From Strongylocentrotus droebachiensis (Eukaryota; Echinodermata; Echinoidea; Camarodonta; Strongylocentrotidae), in contig JAVYIG010006591.1 in assembly GCA_035222895.1 (NCBI GenBank), positions 51,186 through 115,185 of the forward strand: a stretch of DNA of 64,000 bases. The letters run 5' to 3'. This document shows, piece after piece, positions 1 through 12,700 of the stretch; the first letter of the stretch is position 1, and every line of letters starts with the position of its first letter. A program made the position numbers and the translations under genes. The notes below the pieces were generated by a model, which did not search any database, was not told the DNA's origin, and saw only the letters and a program-made list of their open reading frames with translations.

Positions 1-206
1 TAAATTAAAATAACTAATGATCAATCACTTTGAAGTACGAGATCAATGAGAATCCTTTTTTGTAAGTTGTCACAAGAGGAGGACGAAGGGGAGTGAGCAT
101 ATAATGATTGCATTTGTTTTACTCGCCATAATATGAAAATTATTCAAATGAAATGGAAGATGGCCAAAATACTTAATATTTAATCTCCGACTCCTATTTA
201 TTATCC

Positions 207-269
<63 letters not shown>

Positions 270-440
270 CCCTCTCTCTCTCTCTCTCCCTATCTCCGTC
301 TCTCTCCCCTCCCTCCCTCTCCCTTCCCTCTCCCTCCCTCCCCTCTCTCTCTCTCTCTCTTTCTCCCTCTTCTTCTTCCTCTTCTGCTCCTTCTCCCTCT
401 TCTTCTTCCTCTTCTTCTTCCTCTTCTTGTTCTTCTACTA
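207..440. repeat. (CT)n / pyrimidine-rich microsatellite
   Basis: Long CT runs grade into CCCTCT and CTTCTT variants. The open frame downstream of it is a low-complexity translation and is not supported as a gene. I see nothing recognisable in positions 1-206. Confidence 0.9.
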
Positions 441-686
441 CTTCACTTCACTTTGTCTCTCCCTCTTGTATTCGTTTCCTTATGTTTCCCTTCTTCTCAT
501 GCTTATCTTTTTTTTTGCGTGTATGTTCTCTTGTCTACATCGTTCATTATCTTGTTACATTTCCACTTACGCTTTCTCCTCTCTTTCACATAAAGCAAAT
601 TCAACACATGATAGCCGTTCTGTATGAAAAGACTTGTTTTATTACGTACAAAAACAAATAAAAAGAGAACAAAACAGTATCTACAT

Positions 687-879
687 CAGGCGCGGATCCA
701 GGATTTCTTAGGGGTGGGGGCCCAACTTTTTTTTTTTTTTGCTCCCGAAAATTTGAAAATCGCGCCGGCCGAAAAGTCGCTCAGTGGGGGGGGGGGCTAA
801 GCGGACACTTTTTTTTTTTTTTTTTTTTTGAGTCCCAAAAAAAATCGCAACGTCTCAGCCAGCCGAAAAGTCGCTCAGT

Positions 880-913
<34 letters not shown>

Positions 914-1094
914 AGTGAGCACATTTTTTTTTTTTTTTTTGGTCCTCGATAATTTTAAAATTTGCACCCCCCCCCCCCCCCTTGAGCGCCAGGGGGGGGC
1001 CCAACCCCCCAAAAAGGTAAAAATCGCGTGATTTTACATGATTTTTTTCTCAAGGGGGGGGGCCCGGGCCCCCCCCCCCCTGGATCCGCCACTG
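687..1094. mobile_element. hAT-like MITE with 8-bp target duplication
   Basis: The left end reads CAGGCGCGGATCCAGG and the right end reads CCTGGATCCGCCACTG, an imperfect terminal inverted repeat with the CAG-N-G start typical of hAT elements. The 8-bp direct repeat ATCTACAT lies immediately outside both ends (79-86 relative to 600, i.e. 679-686, and 1095-1102). The inside is almost only G, C and T homopolymers plus a repeated AGCCGAAAAGTCGCTCAG motif. There is no transposase, so it is non-autonomous. Confidence 0.85.
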
Positions 1095-1102
1095 ATCTAC
1101 AT

Positions 1103-2500
1103 TGTAGACAAAAATAATGTTAGAATAATCTCTACTTGCTGTACTGGAGAGGCAGTCGATCATACCAAGGAAAAACTTCATATAAACTCCATGAAAAATA
1201 TATTCTTAATAAGAAAGAAAAAAAGTTCTAACAGTGTCATGTCAAAATTCTACAAGATTTAAGCACACGCAACAAGAATTCACACAAATATCATTTCAAG
1301 ATTGTATAGATGTATTGAACGAAATAAGAACATTTTTATATATCTATATTACTGTACCTTTATTCTAAGCAAACACTTTGCCATAGAGGTGAAAGACAAC
1401 GATATATAAGAACACCCCCCCCCCCCACCTTGTCTAACACCCTCGGACAAGTATTCCCCTGAAAACCAGAACAGAGACAATGTCACCGGACAACGAATCT
1501 GATTATATTTGTCCGGATACGAAAGACAACACTATCTTTCTTTATCTATGTCCCATGGTTGGAGTCCGTTAGGGCAACGACGAAATTGACTTGAGACTTG
1601 AGTCACAGGTCCTCCTTAACTTCCTGTAATTTTTTTCCTTTAATAATGAACTATCAACAAAATATGTTGATTCTATACATTTGTGACCACGATTTGTTCA
1701 TCCCTTGAGAAACCAATGCCAGGAATGAATAGGGGAACTAGTGGCATGAACAGAATGGCCTGCCATATTTCAAGTCGATAATAAAGTCTATCTTAGTCTT
1801 TGTGAAACACCTCCTTGTCCTAGCTAGTCGGTCTAGTTACCGTTCTTTTCATAATTGTGATGAGGTGATCATGTTTCCCTATATAACTCTCCATTAGATA
1901 ACACTACCCCTGTATGTATCCCATGCATGAATCACACTTTTAGGCATATTTCCCATACAAAGGTTTCACTCGAATAAATTCACACAACAATATCTTCATC
2001 ATTCGGGTTTTCCCCCTTGCACATTTCAGACAAAAGGCGATAGAAATATGTTACCAAGCCTTGATGGTTCAATTTACATTCAGCATGCCAGTATTGAATT
2101 AATGAATTATTGAATTAAATTAATGTTCCCTATAATCCCAATCCGGGAGGGAAACGTACGTGCCTGGACTAAAGCGTAAATGGACTTTAAACATCCATAT
2201 AAAAACAGCAAAGTCACTGTTCAAGTATCCAAACACATTATATTATCATCCATATAAAAACAGCAAAGTCATTGTTATCATGTATTTGTTCAATTTATTC
2301 CAGATCATTAATTTTCACGTATTTGTCTCACTGGGTCGCAGTAAAGGCAAAATACAAAACAACACCATTGAGTGTAGTCTCGTCTAGGGATGATAACATA
2401 TAATAGTTTCAAGCCAATTCATTAGCTTACAGAATATCAAGTCTAAGAAACAGATTATCGGCGATGGATTAACCATGTTCACGGAAAAAAAACGAAAAAA
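1103..2500. other. No recognisable gene
   Basis: AT-rich sequence lying downstream of copy A exon 2 (the gene is on the minus strand). A CATATAAAAACAGCAAAGTCA motif occurs twice (about 2195 and 2250) as a short local duplication. I see no coding signal. Confidence 0.6.
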
Positions 2501-2700
2501 AAAAAACGTTCATCTATCTAACATAGCCCCCACCTGTGAGAGTATTTCTCACTAGTCAAATATTTTGTTCTACAAAATTTGGTCGCATAATAATGGTAGC
2601 ACAATTTGAAAGGGTAAGGTACAAGGCAATTGAAATTGTCTTGGGGTAATTTTTCGAAATTCTTTGCGATCGTACATTCCCTTTTTAAACAGAAACATAT

Positions 2701-2887
2701 CACAATCGCAAAGACTTTCGAATAATTGACCCACGGATGTTTCAATAGCCTTGTCTGTCACCTACTGTAATGTGAGGTGCGTAATATATGACACATTACG
2801 TTATCCTATATTCATGTAACATGATTTCTATATGGATATACATTTGGATACATTGCAATTGCCTTTGAGATAATTGTCTTTGCGATC
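2701..2887. mobile_element. MITE with AATCGCAAAGACTTTCGA terminal repeats, copy 1
   Basis: The left end CACAATCGCAAAGACTTTCG faces an inverted, partly matching right end containing GTCTTTGCGATC. The interior has motifs (GCCTTGTC, GTCAC, ATTGCAATTGCC) seen again in copies at 3222, 4137, 11894, 16357 and 62172. Another right half lies at about 2510-2675. There is no coding content. Confidence 0.65.
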
Positions 2888-2888
2888 A

Positions 2889-3192
2889 GGGGGGTGTTTC
2901 ACAAAGATTTTAAGTCGAACTTAACTCTAAGTTGGACTTAAATATTATGGAGAGCCATTTGTAGCCTTAAAATAAAATATATTCAAAAGCAAAAATTAAA
3001 GTGTTTTAGACTTTTTATAAATTCCACATCAAGAACGTGAAATCTCCTTGAAATATGAATGATTTGAATCAACATTCTATGCCTTTTAAAATAACTTTTA
3101 CAAAATATTTTCATAGATGCTAACGGCTTTCCATAAGTTTTAAGTCCAACTTAGAGATCAGTTCAACTTAGGATCTTTGTGAAACAACCCCC
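2889..3192. mobile_element. MITE with GGGGGTGTTTCACAAAGAT terminal repeats
   Basis: The left arm (2889-2943) and the inverted right arm (3125-3192) match over about 50 bases, including TTTCACAAAGAT at the tips and CTAAGTTGGACTTAAA further in. It abuts the preceding MITE directly. It is non-coding and of uncertain superfamily. Confidence 0.75.
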
Positions 3193-3221
3193 GGGTCTAA
3201 TTAAAAAAAATGTATATAAAA

Positions 3222-3412
3222 ACACGGAAGTAACTACTTTCGAGAAATCAACCTATGGTAATTTCTAAAGCCTTGTGCGTCACTCATTGAAAGGTGCGAA
3301 CATTGACAATGTCGCATGTATTGCATAATATGAATATAATTGTATGGGACATATTTAATAGAGTATTGAAATCGCCCTTGAGATGTTTTTTCGAAAAAAA
3401 TTGCGATCATGT
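3222..3412. mobile_element. MITE with AATCGCAAAGACTTTCGA terminal repeats, copy 2
   Basis: Diverged copy of the family at 2701. It keeps TACTTTCGAGAAATCAAC at the left, the internal GCCTTGTGCGTCACTC segment and an inverted TTGCGATCATG end at the right. Confidence 0.5.
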
Positions 3413-3564
3413 TTAACACAATTTTGAGAAGAAAAGATAATCGTCAGATAGGAGGCGCTAACATGGTGATTGTTATAATTAGACTTTACAGATGGAACCC
3501 TGTCATTGACATGCTTTATGAGGTGATGATTGGGAGGGTGGCGCTCACGGTGGAGAGAGTGAGT

Positions 3565-3708
3565 CTAGTTCTTCCAGGGAAACTTGGCACCGTCGGGATC
3601 GCGTCCCACTTGGTCCCTGGCGTCCTTGCAGGCGATCTCGCCGGTCTCGCTGTCGAGGATGATGAGCGTCGGGATCCCTCTCACACCGAACTTCGTACTC
3701 AGCGTTCC
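3565..3708 (-). CDS. Copy A coding exon 2
   Basis: Encodes 47 residues beginning GTLSTKFGVRGIPT and ending FPWKN, then TAG (CTA at 3565-3567 on the plus strand). The acceptor CAG is at 3709-3711. Its GC content and codon use are higher than in the equivalent exons of B and C, but the protein is collinear with them (ILDSETG, CKDARD, DPDGAKFPW). Confidence 0.85.
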   Translation of the reverse strand, partial: GTLSTKFGVRGIPTLIILDSETGEIACKDARDQVGRDPDGAKFPWKN

Positions 3709-6700
3709 CTGCATGATAAGAAAGAAAAGCAGATAATAATCAGGGTATAGATTGGGGTGATCTGCAGGAGTTTCATGGGCGGTGGGGGGGGGGGGGGGGG
3801 TGAATTGGGGGCGATCAACGTTATTTCTGGGAAATTTCGTTTTAAAGGCCGTCTGTGATAGTTCGGCCAGAAAGGATTAGACCACCTAATGAGGTCACTG
3901 ACAGGTGGCTATCTCATTAACTCAGCTCTCAATTAACATAAGAAAAAAAGGATCATGGCGGACCAACAGGCACCGATTGGGGAAATTTTCTATATAGAGG
4001 GAGCAACTACATACAAGTAGTAAGGTAGGGCTTTAATACCAATCGTTAATATTCCCCCCGCCAGCCTGAATCTCACCTCAAATGTTAACATTCGATTACA
4101 TAAGTGCCATAGAAATCGAAGAACATGTCATTAAACTTGATCGCGAAGACTTTCAAGAAATCTACTGAAGGGTTATTTCAAGACCTTCTACCTTTATAAT
4201 TAAAGTTCGGCTGATGTAATACGTCACTGGAATGGGTGCACATTTCAATAAGTGACAAACACGGATATTGACATTGCCTATAGGATGGATTTCTCGAAAG
4301 TCTTCACAATCGTGTTGGTATGTCTTCATAGTTATCACCAGATTCTTAAAGGGATTCGGTAACTTTTTCTCCGATCCTTAAACAAAATCATTGATTTAGC
4401 TCATGCTGTAATCATAATTATAAACCTTTAGGTCATTTAGGAAACCATGGCTTTTACAAGCCGATCGCCTGCCTGATTATCAAAATATTTATGATTGAAA
4501 ATCGAAATTTCATTTTGCGTTTGCCTAACAGTTTTCATAACACTACTAGTGGGGGCTGTTAGGGATATTTTGGTGCAGATTCTTCTAAAAGCACCAAATT
4601 TGGCCCAGAGGTAGATTATACCATACTATTACGATTTCTGCCGGACGCCAAGAAGGGCGCTCTCTGGGACTGCCATATTGGGCAAATCCAAAATGGCCGC
4701 CATCTGAGTTAAAGGTCAAGCGTAGTTCCAAAAGGAAAAGCGCTTGTATGATAATAGTTTATATATTTATAGGGTTTTGGGGGTCAGAGAATCTGATTAT
4801 GATGTTCTTTCATCGATTTGAGGTCTTCTTGGGGCTGCCATACTGGTTATATTGGTCAAATTCAAAATGGCCGCCATCTGATAGTTACAGGTCAAGTGTA
4901 GTTACGAAAGGAAATGGGCTAGTATGATAAAAGTTTATATATTTATGGGGTTTTCTGGGTCAGAGAATCTGATTAAGATGTTCTTTCATCGATTTGAGGT
5001 CTCCTTGGGGCTGCCATACTGGTCATATTGGTCAAATCCAAAATGGCCGCCATCTGATAGTTACAGGTCATGTGTAGTTTCTAAAGGAAATGGGCTAGAA
5101 TGATAACAGTTTATGGTTTTCGGGGTCAGAAAATCTGATTATCATGTTCTTAATATGGAACAGTCTCCCTAACACACTTAAGGACTGTAAATCAGTAGAT
5201 AGTTTCAAGGCCAGCCTGAAAACTTATCTAATTGCCAATTTTAACTAATATCATCTTCTTCTTTTGTATAACCATGTGTAATGTAATGTAAGTAAAATTG
5301 TATCTAAGTATATTATGTAGCTCATTGTAAGCGCCTTGAGCACCCTCTGGGTGGATATGTTGCGCTTTATAAATGTCTGTATTATTATTATTATTTTTAC
5401 CAATTTGAGGTCTACTAGGGGCTGTCATGCTGGTCATATTGTCAAATCCCAAATGGTTGCCACCTCTGAGTAAAAGGTCAAGTGTATAGTGCCGAAAGGA
5501 AAAGGTCTAGTATGATAAAAGTTTATAATTATATTAAGGGGGTTTTCGGGGTCAGAGAATCTGATTATGATGTGCTTGTATCAATTACAGGTCTCCTTGG
5601 GGCTATCATGCTGGTCATATTGGCCAAATAAAAAATGGCCGCCATCCGAGTTAAAATTCAAGCGTAGTTTCAAAAGGAAAAGGACCAGTATGATAAAAGT
5701 TGATGAATTCATGGGGTTTCCGAGGTTGGATAATCTGATTATGATGTTCTTTTATCAAATAAGCAAGTTCGTAATTGCACACTGCGCATGCGCCAAAATC
5801 GGGAACGAACTTTTACAAAGGTCACATGAACATAAAGAGAACTGAGAGAGGAACTGTAATTTGTTTGTGTGCTGGCCTTTCCTTTGTGAATGATCACATA
5901 TGACACATCAGTCACCGAAAATAATTTCTGAATGTCGGTATTGGTTCTTTATAGTAAACTTTATTTGGAATCTGGTCATCGTTAAAGTATTATCGGCATT
6001 ATCGTGATCCAAGTCCCCAGGGACTCGGATCCACGGACACTTTTTACCCTGAAAAAAACATTTCCTAACTTCCAACATTGTATCCACCAAAGCCAATTTA
6101 TCTAGTAGGCCTATTAAGAGAAACACTATAAAACTGTCTATATATTCTTCGTGGTGCGAGTCCCCCTTGCGTGTTAAGATCATCACATTTTAAATAGGAG
6201 GGTACTTACACAGTGGCGGATCCAACCGGCGGCAAGAGAGGGGGGGGGGGGCCTAATTCGTGAGAAAATATTTAGCGGCGACTCAGCCAGCCGGTGAATA
6301 AGCAACAAAAAAATAAATATATATATATATATTTATTATCATTATTATTATTATTGCCAGTGGGGGAGGGGGGGGGGGGGGCCGTCGAACACTCTTGTAC
6401 ACGTCATGTGATTCCTGACTGAACTAAAGATTTATAATTATGATTGCAGCATGAGATAAGTCCAGCATTTTGTGTGCTAATATCTTAGAAAGAGAGTGCA
6501 ATCGCCGAAATTTATTGTAATGGTATGTTAATTGATAACGTAGACATTTTAAGTTTCTCTTCGATTTTGTAAGAGCTATGGTTCTTTTGTTTTTAGCGCT
6601 CCTAAATAAGCGATGATATGAGTAGTCGTAATAGTAGCGTTTCAAAGTTTCAAAATTCAATCAAAATTGTCTAGGTTAGTGCAAATATCAAAATACTTCT

Positions 6701-9700
6701 TTGTTATTCAATAATTATTTTTAATGATTCTTATTGATTAATTTAATGTAATAGATCATTGAGTTTTAAATGGGGTCAAACTTGACTAGTTACATAACAA
6801 TGTAAGAGAGATTGTTTTTAAGGATAATACAGTTTAAGCTGTCCGGGTTTTTGAAGATAATGCTTCAAAACAAATCGACCAAGCTGTTTATTTCTTTATT
6901 CATGGTCTGTTTCTACTGGTTATCTATTTTCATTGCCAACCCTCGAAAACGAATTTATTATGCATTTCACAGAGGAAAGTTTGCATAGGAGAACTATATA
7001 TATATATACAAATTAGTTATTGGGCTTATTTTGCTTTCTAATGGATCCGTACAATATGGCCCAGCTTTAGGGGCCCGGAAGAGCCCCTACCGGGGGTTCC
7101 GGGGCAGAGCCCCAGGATGCTCTCGAGTTTATTTGACTTTCAAGAGAAAGTGTCTCTAAGATAAAGAGAGGTTATTTCTTAAATGAAGTGAAAGGTCTCT
7201 TGAAAATAAAATAGCCCTTTCATTTCAATTTTAGAAATAAACTCTAATCCATCCCTTGGTATTTAAATTGCACTGCTCCTACTGTGTGCTTTTTTCACAC
7301 TCTCCCTGATCTATAAAGGGTGCTTTCTTTATTTGATCATCAACAGAAGCAAAATGCTAGACCACGAACTTTTCGAAGCGTGATTCTATGGGGGCATTGA
7401 TGTAGAAAAAACAGGATTAAGATCCCATGCAACGCTTCGAAATGTAAAGAAGAATGAGACAAATAAAGTTGAGATTCGACCTTTATGTCTAGACGTTGCT
7501 TAATGCATTTCGTATTGGTATTATCTTCCATCTGAGAGTGATTATAGACGTTATTTATATGGATAATAAAGATAAAGCTGTCCGGGTCTTTGAATATAAT
7601 GCTTCAAAGCAAATCGAACAAGCTGTTTATTTCTTTATCCATGATCTGTTTCTACTGTTTATCTATTTTCCTTGCCAACCCTCGAAAACGAATTTATAAT
7701 GCATTTCACAGAGGAAAGTTTGCATATTGATGAAACATATGGGCGCAGGCCAAGATTTATACCCACTCAAGTGTGAATTTGGCGCATCTTCCCTCATCTT
7801 CTTCAACCAGGAAATGGACTTCATTGTAGTCTTAGGACAGGATGGTGACATAAAATTGATAAAAGAACATCATAATCAGATCATCCGACCCCGGAAACCC
7901 CATGAATTTATCAACTTTCATCATACTGGTCTTTTTCCTTTTGGAACTACGCTTGACCTTTAACTCGGATGGCAGCCATTTTTTATTTGGCCAATATGGC
8001 CAGCATGACAGCCCCAAGGAGACCTGTAATTGATACAAGCAACATCATAATCAGATTCTCTGACCCCGAAAACTCCTTTACTATATAAACTTTTATCATT
8101 CTAGCCCTTTTCCTTTTGGAACTACACTTGACCAAGTTACTCAAAGGTGGCAGCCATTTTGGATTTGACCAATATGAGCAGTATGGCAGCCCCAAGGAGA
8201 CCTCAAATCGATGAAAGAACATCATGATCAGTTTCTCTGACCCCGAAAACCCCATAAATATATGAACTTTTAGCATAATATTTGGTGATATTCATTATTT
8301 ATATTTCCGTGTACTACATTTTTATCCTGTTCAGGACCATGATGTCAAACAGATTTTGTATCTATATAATGTATATCTGATTCTTGTTATCCTGAATAAA
8401 TATATTTCAATAAAAGAAATTTTAGCCCGTTTCCTTTCGTAACTACACTTGACCTGTAACTCAGATGGCGGCTATTTGACAAATATTACCAGTATGACCC
8501 GAGGAGATCTCAAATCGATGAAAGAACATCTTAATCAGATTCTCTGACCCAGAAAACCCCTTAAATATATAAAATTTTATCATACTAGCCCATTTCCTTT
8601 CGTAACTACACTTGACCTGTAACTATCAGATGGCGGCCATTTTGGATTTGACCAATATAACCAGTATGGCAGCCCCAAGAAGACCTCAAATCGATGAAAG
8701 AACATCATAATCAGATTCTCTGACCCCCAAAACCCCATAAATATATAAACTATTATCATACAAGCGCTTTTCCTTTTGGAACTACGCTTGACCTTTAACA
8801 CAGATGGCGGCCATTTTGGATTTGCCCAATATGGTATACCCAGAGGGCGCCCTTCTTGGCGTCCGGCAGAAATCGTAAAAGTATGGTATAATCTACCTCT
8901 GGGCCAAATTTGGTGCTTTTAGAAGAATCTGCACCAAACAACACCTTTTCAGCCCTAACAGCCCCCACTATACGGTCTATTGGGGGAAATGAGTATGGTA
9001 AACACCGGTCATTCAAAGATTTTTACTTTTTTGAGGCACTTCATGATCATCTTGAAGCGCATTTTTTTTAGGGCTTCAATATTGCACTATTATATCTGGG
9101 CAATGCATCCCAGATTTAACATTGTTAAACGATGCCTTTAAAGGTATTACAAAGTTTTGGTATGGGGTCATGAATTTGGTTCAAATTAACATTGGAAGCA
9201 TATGCGTTCCTACAATATTCATTGATCGTTGTCGCGGTTGAAATCAAGTCTAAAGTTATGCAATTATAAATAATAAACTCTTTATGTTGTATAGCTCCCT
9301 CTCAAGGTCAAGATATTAATTTAGCTATGAAACAATGTTTCTTGACTAAAATCGACCGATTAGCTATTCCCGTTTGGAAATTATATATCACAACTACATA
9401 TTCTGAGATTGTCATGGTCGCAGCTACCATTGTACGGCCATAGGCGCTATTTGAAATTTATCAAAATTTACCGGGAGCACCGGTAAATTTGTATATTCAA
9501 TTTTTCTCGAATACAGAAGTGTTTTTTGGGCTATTTTTGTAGTGCTTATAATACATCCACAGGGGCATCCAAATATATCAAAATTGTAAAGATTTACTAT
9601 CCACCCAATTTTCAAAATTTCCCAAAACTTTGTATTACCTTTAATGTATGCTTCGAAACAAAGTTTGTATATTGCATAACTATATGATTGCTGGACGCGA

Positions 9701-12700
9701 TAAAGCATTCAAGCCAGGGTGTGTGAATGTTTAAAGATCTTATCAGCAACCTAAACCATGAATCATCATGTTTATCTGATCATAATATTTGATATTTCTA
9801 GATTGTATTACGTAAGAGCAATGACGCACTCCAATCTACCGTGTCATTATGTTTTCTTATGCGAATGAGAATGAGGCCATGTTCTGGTATATTGTGGGAA
9901 TATGTTGATAATAAATGACTTAATAAAAATGTATATTCATCTGGATTTTCATCTACATTTCACATTCATTCTGTAATAGCTAGCTATTTGAATTCCATAA
10001 TCATCATTAACGTATACATGTATACTAATATATATTTTTCTTTATGTACCGCTTTTTCTTCATTGTTTTGCTGTTTGTTTCGTTGGTTATTTATGGATAT
10101 TCAACATGTATATCGGTTGTAAATGAGAAGAATTCCCATATACGGAAAATGAAGCATTTAAGTATTATTGGGTGCAGTTGTGTTTCGTATTACTATTAGG
10201 AATAATAGGCCATTAATGTAACCAAGTGTATCCATATGCTTTCAAGAAGCGCCTCGATACAAATTATTTAATTTACTTGCTACGAACAAATCTATCTCAA
10301 CGGTCAGAATTCAAATTGCATAAAAAATATATCAGTTGTTGCTAGGTAGGACAAACATTATTGGTTGCCCTACCAAACAATACGTAAAATATGCAGTTTA
10401 CATTCTGACTATTGAAATACAGTTATTATACAGGTGAATGAAATAATTCGTATCGAGACACCAAGTATACATTTGGTTACATTATGATAATCATAATAAT
10501 ACGACGAGGCATATCTTCTGTATTCTTATTTCTGCTGTACTTCAACAAGCGGTCCATAATGATAAACAGCCTCTCAGCCTACCGACGAATCAATATTCAT
10601 CGAATGATTAACAAGATAATGGCATGAAGCTATACAATCATAACCCGCTCTGTTGGAGTTAAAACTGATAAATTAAGAAGGACCTATATCCCCCCCCCCC
10701 AACACACACAAACACACGCAAACGAGGACACACACACGATATGTCGTCAGTCTGATAAACCAGGGAGGTGCTTCCTGGGTAAACAGTAGGTTATAAAATA
10801 TGCATGACAAAATTGAATGACAATCGTTGAGGTGTGCATAACTGTAAGATTGTATTTCATATCCGCCTATATTGTATTGACAATACGGCAACTGCATGCA
10901 AATACGTTCTCTTATATAATGCATTCATAAATTAACGACTAGGGGAAAAAAAGTATAATTATGGCTTCATCACATCCAATGTTGCATGTATAAAGCTACG
11001 TACATAATGCGCACTATGCTTTATGTATGCATTTGTATTTGCCTAAGTGTTGCTGGTTTGGTTGTAGTTTTTGTTGTTGTTGTTGTTGTTTTTGTTGCTG
11101 GTGTTATTGTTTTTGTTATTTTTGCGTTTGTTGAGAGTTTTTTTAATGCTGGGTTTAGAAGGAAAAAAATAACTATGTTCATGTTTATGTATATTGATAA
11201 ATATTTGCTTACATTACGTAGGCTAAATTTAATTTCACATTGAATCTAAGTTTGGATGTTATATACTAATGTAAATGTAATGTATCCGCATCAATGACAA
11301 TGCCAATATACAGTCAAGGAGTTTCTCCATGGTACAGCATGCGATGTTATAGTCAATGCGTAATTGTATGTATCCGTGTTTGATTGAAAATGGAATTCAT
11401 TTTGAGGACGCCAGCTAGCCATATAGCTTTTCAGTGGTGTATTGCATATAGCCGCAAGGTCAAGGCCTGTTTGGTCGAGGATGGGATTGTTAATGTATAT
11501 CAACACGTAAAGCATATCTGAGCCACACTCCGTGAAGCATATCTGTTTACTTAGTCTGAGCTATACGCTGTATAATGCACAGACAGTAAAGGATTGTCAT
11601 TCCATTTTCCAGGGTGTTTTTTTATTTTCATTTTTATATATATATATATATATATTTTAAAAGGTGTTGGCTCGATCCCTTGATTTTGAGGATGCCTGTT
11701 TTAATAGTAAGCTAAAAAACAGTGCTAAAGTACGTGGGGCAAAACTACTAGTATTTATACTATCAAATAATAATGATATTGTTGAATAAAATTACAACCC
11801 TGTATGCGTTCTGTAATATTCTTTACTTAAACATCACGAGTGTTTAGAGAGAATAATATTCAGCTTTACTAGCTGTATGGTATTACGTATAATACAATCG
11901 TAAAGACTTTCACGATATCAACTCAAATACAATTCCAGCCAACGGTCTCCTTTTGCCTATCCACATTATAGAGACCATGCTCGGATTATGTCATATTTCA
12001 TGGTACATAATGTTCGTAATTTACCTTCGAAATAGTGGCTTGCAATTAAGGCTATTGAAATTGCTCAATGTCGAAGTCTTTGCGATTGCGTTGTAAAAAG
12101 CGGATGAAGGCGTTAACAATCATAATCAACAATCGCTTCCAGGCGCGGATCTACGGGGGGGGGGGGGTTTAGGGGGTTTAAACCCCCCCTTGGGCGGCCC
12201 CCCCCCCAAAAAAAAAGGGGGAAAAAAAGAAAAAAAGAAAGAAAAAAGAATGCACGCTGGAGAGAAACCCTTTCAAGTGCAAATATTGTGAGAAGAATGA
12301 TATTCAACTCATCTGGTAACTTAACCAAACACATGATAACTCTGGATATAACTGTTTATTAAACTACTTGATTTAAAAAGACGTTATCATGCACTGCTTT
12401 TTATGGTCTCCATTGTGTTAATAGATGCCAGGAAAACATCACTTACGGGGTTCAAATAAACACCCCAAAAAAAATCGGCTCGCCGCTTCGCGGCTCGTGG
12501 ACGATGCTTCGCATCGTCATTATTTTGGTCAACCCCCCCCCTTAGCAAAAAGCTAGATCCGCCCCTGGCTTCCTAAAGACTTTGGATATGCTTTAGCTAG
12601 GCAGCAATTAACATTGACGAATATATAATCACTTACCTTTCTGTCACGGTCAGCAAAGGGGAGGCATTTCCATGGCATATCCTTGAAGTAATCTTTGAAC

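Larger units (their letters stand above)
4549..8968. mobile_element. Giant foldback (inverted-arm) element
   Basis: Arms of about 1.2 kb in opposite orientation (4549-5790 and 7730-8968) begin with GTGGGGGCTGTTAGGG and are flanked by TA. Each arm consists of direct repeats of a unit of about 175 bp containing AAATGGCCGCCATCTGA, GATTATGATGTTCTTTCATC and TTTATGGGGTTTTCGGGGTC. The central spacer carries a duplicated segment of about 165 bp (6823-6988 and 7563-7728) and a hAT-like end at 6211. No transposase is evident. Confidence 0.75.
4350..9137. mobile_element. T2/Kolobok-like element interrupted by a foldback element
   Basis: TTAA-flanked, with ends AGGGATTCGGTAAC and GATGCCT. Its outer parts (4350-4546 and 8971-9137) together match, in order, the compact 374-bp element at 45890-46263. 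That copy lacks the whole interior, so 4549-8968 is a later insertion into this element. No transposase is seen. Confidence 0.75.
3709..12636 (-). other. Intron of copy A (8.9 kb, transposon-rich)
   Basis: Holds the T2-like elements at 3846, 4350-9137 and 9142, the foldback element 4549-8968, the MITEs at 4137 and 11894 and the hAT-like element at 12140. The stretch 9645-11890 is AT-rich with a short (TTG)n run near 11070 and no recognisable gene. Confidence 0.7.

Noticed and set aside
828..1031. Gly-rich ORF
   Set aside because: Homopolymer translation within the hAT-like MITE.
3409..3750. 113-aa plus-strand ORF
   Set aside because: It is antisense to copy A exon 2, whose minus-strand reading matches the redoxin C terminus.
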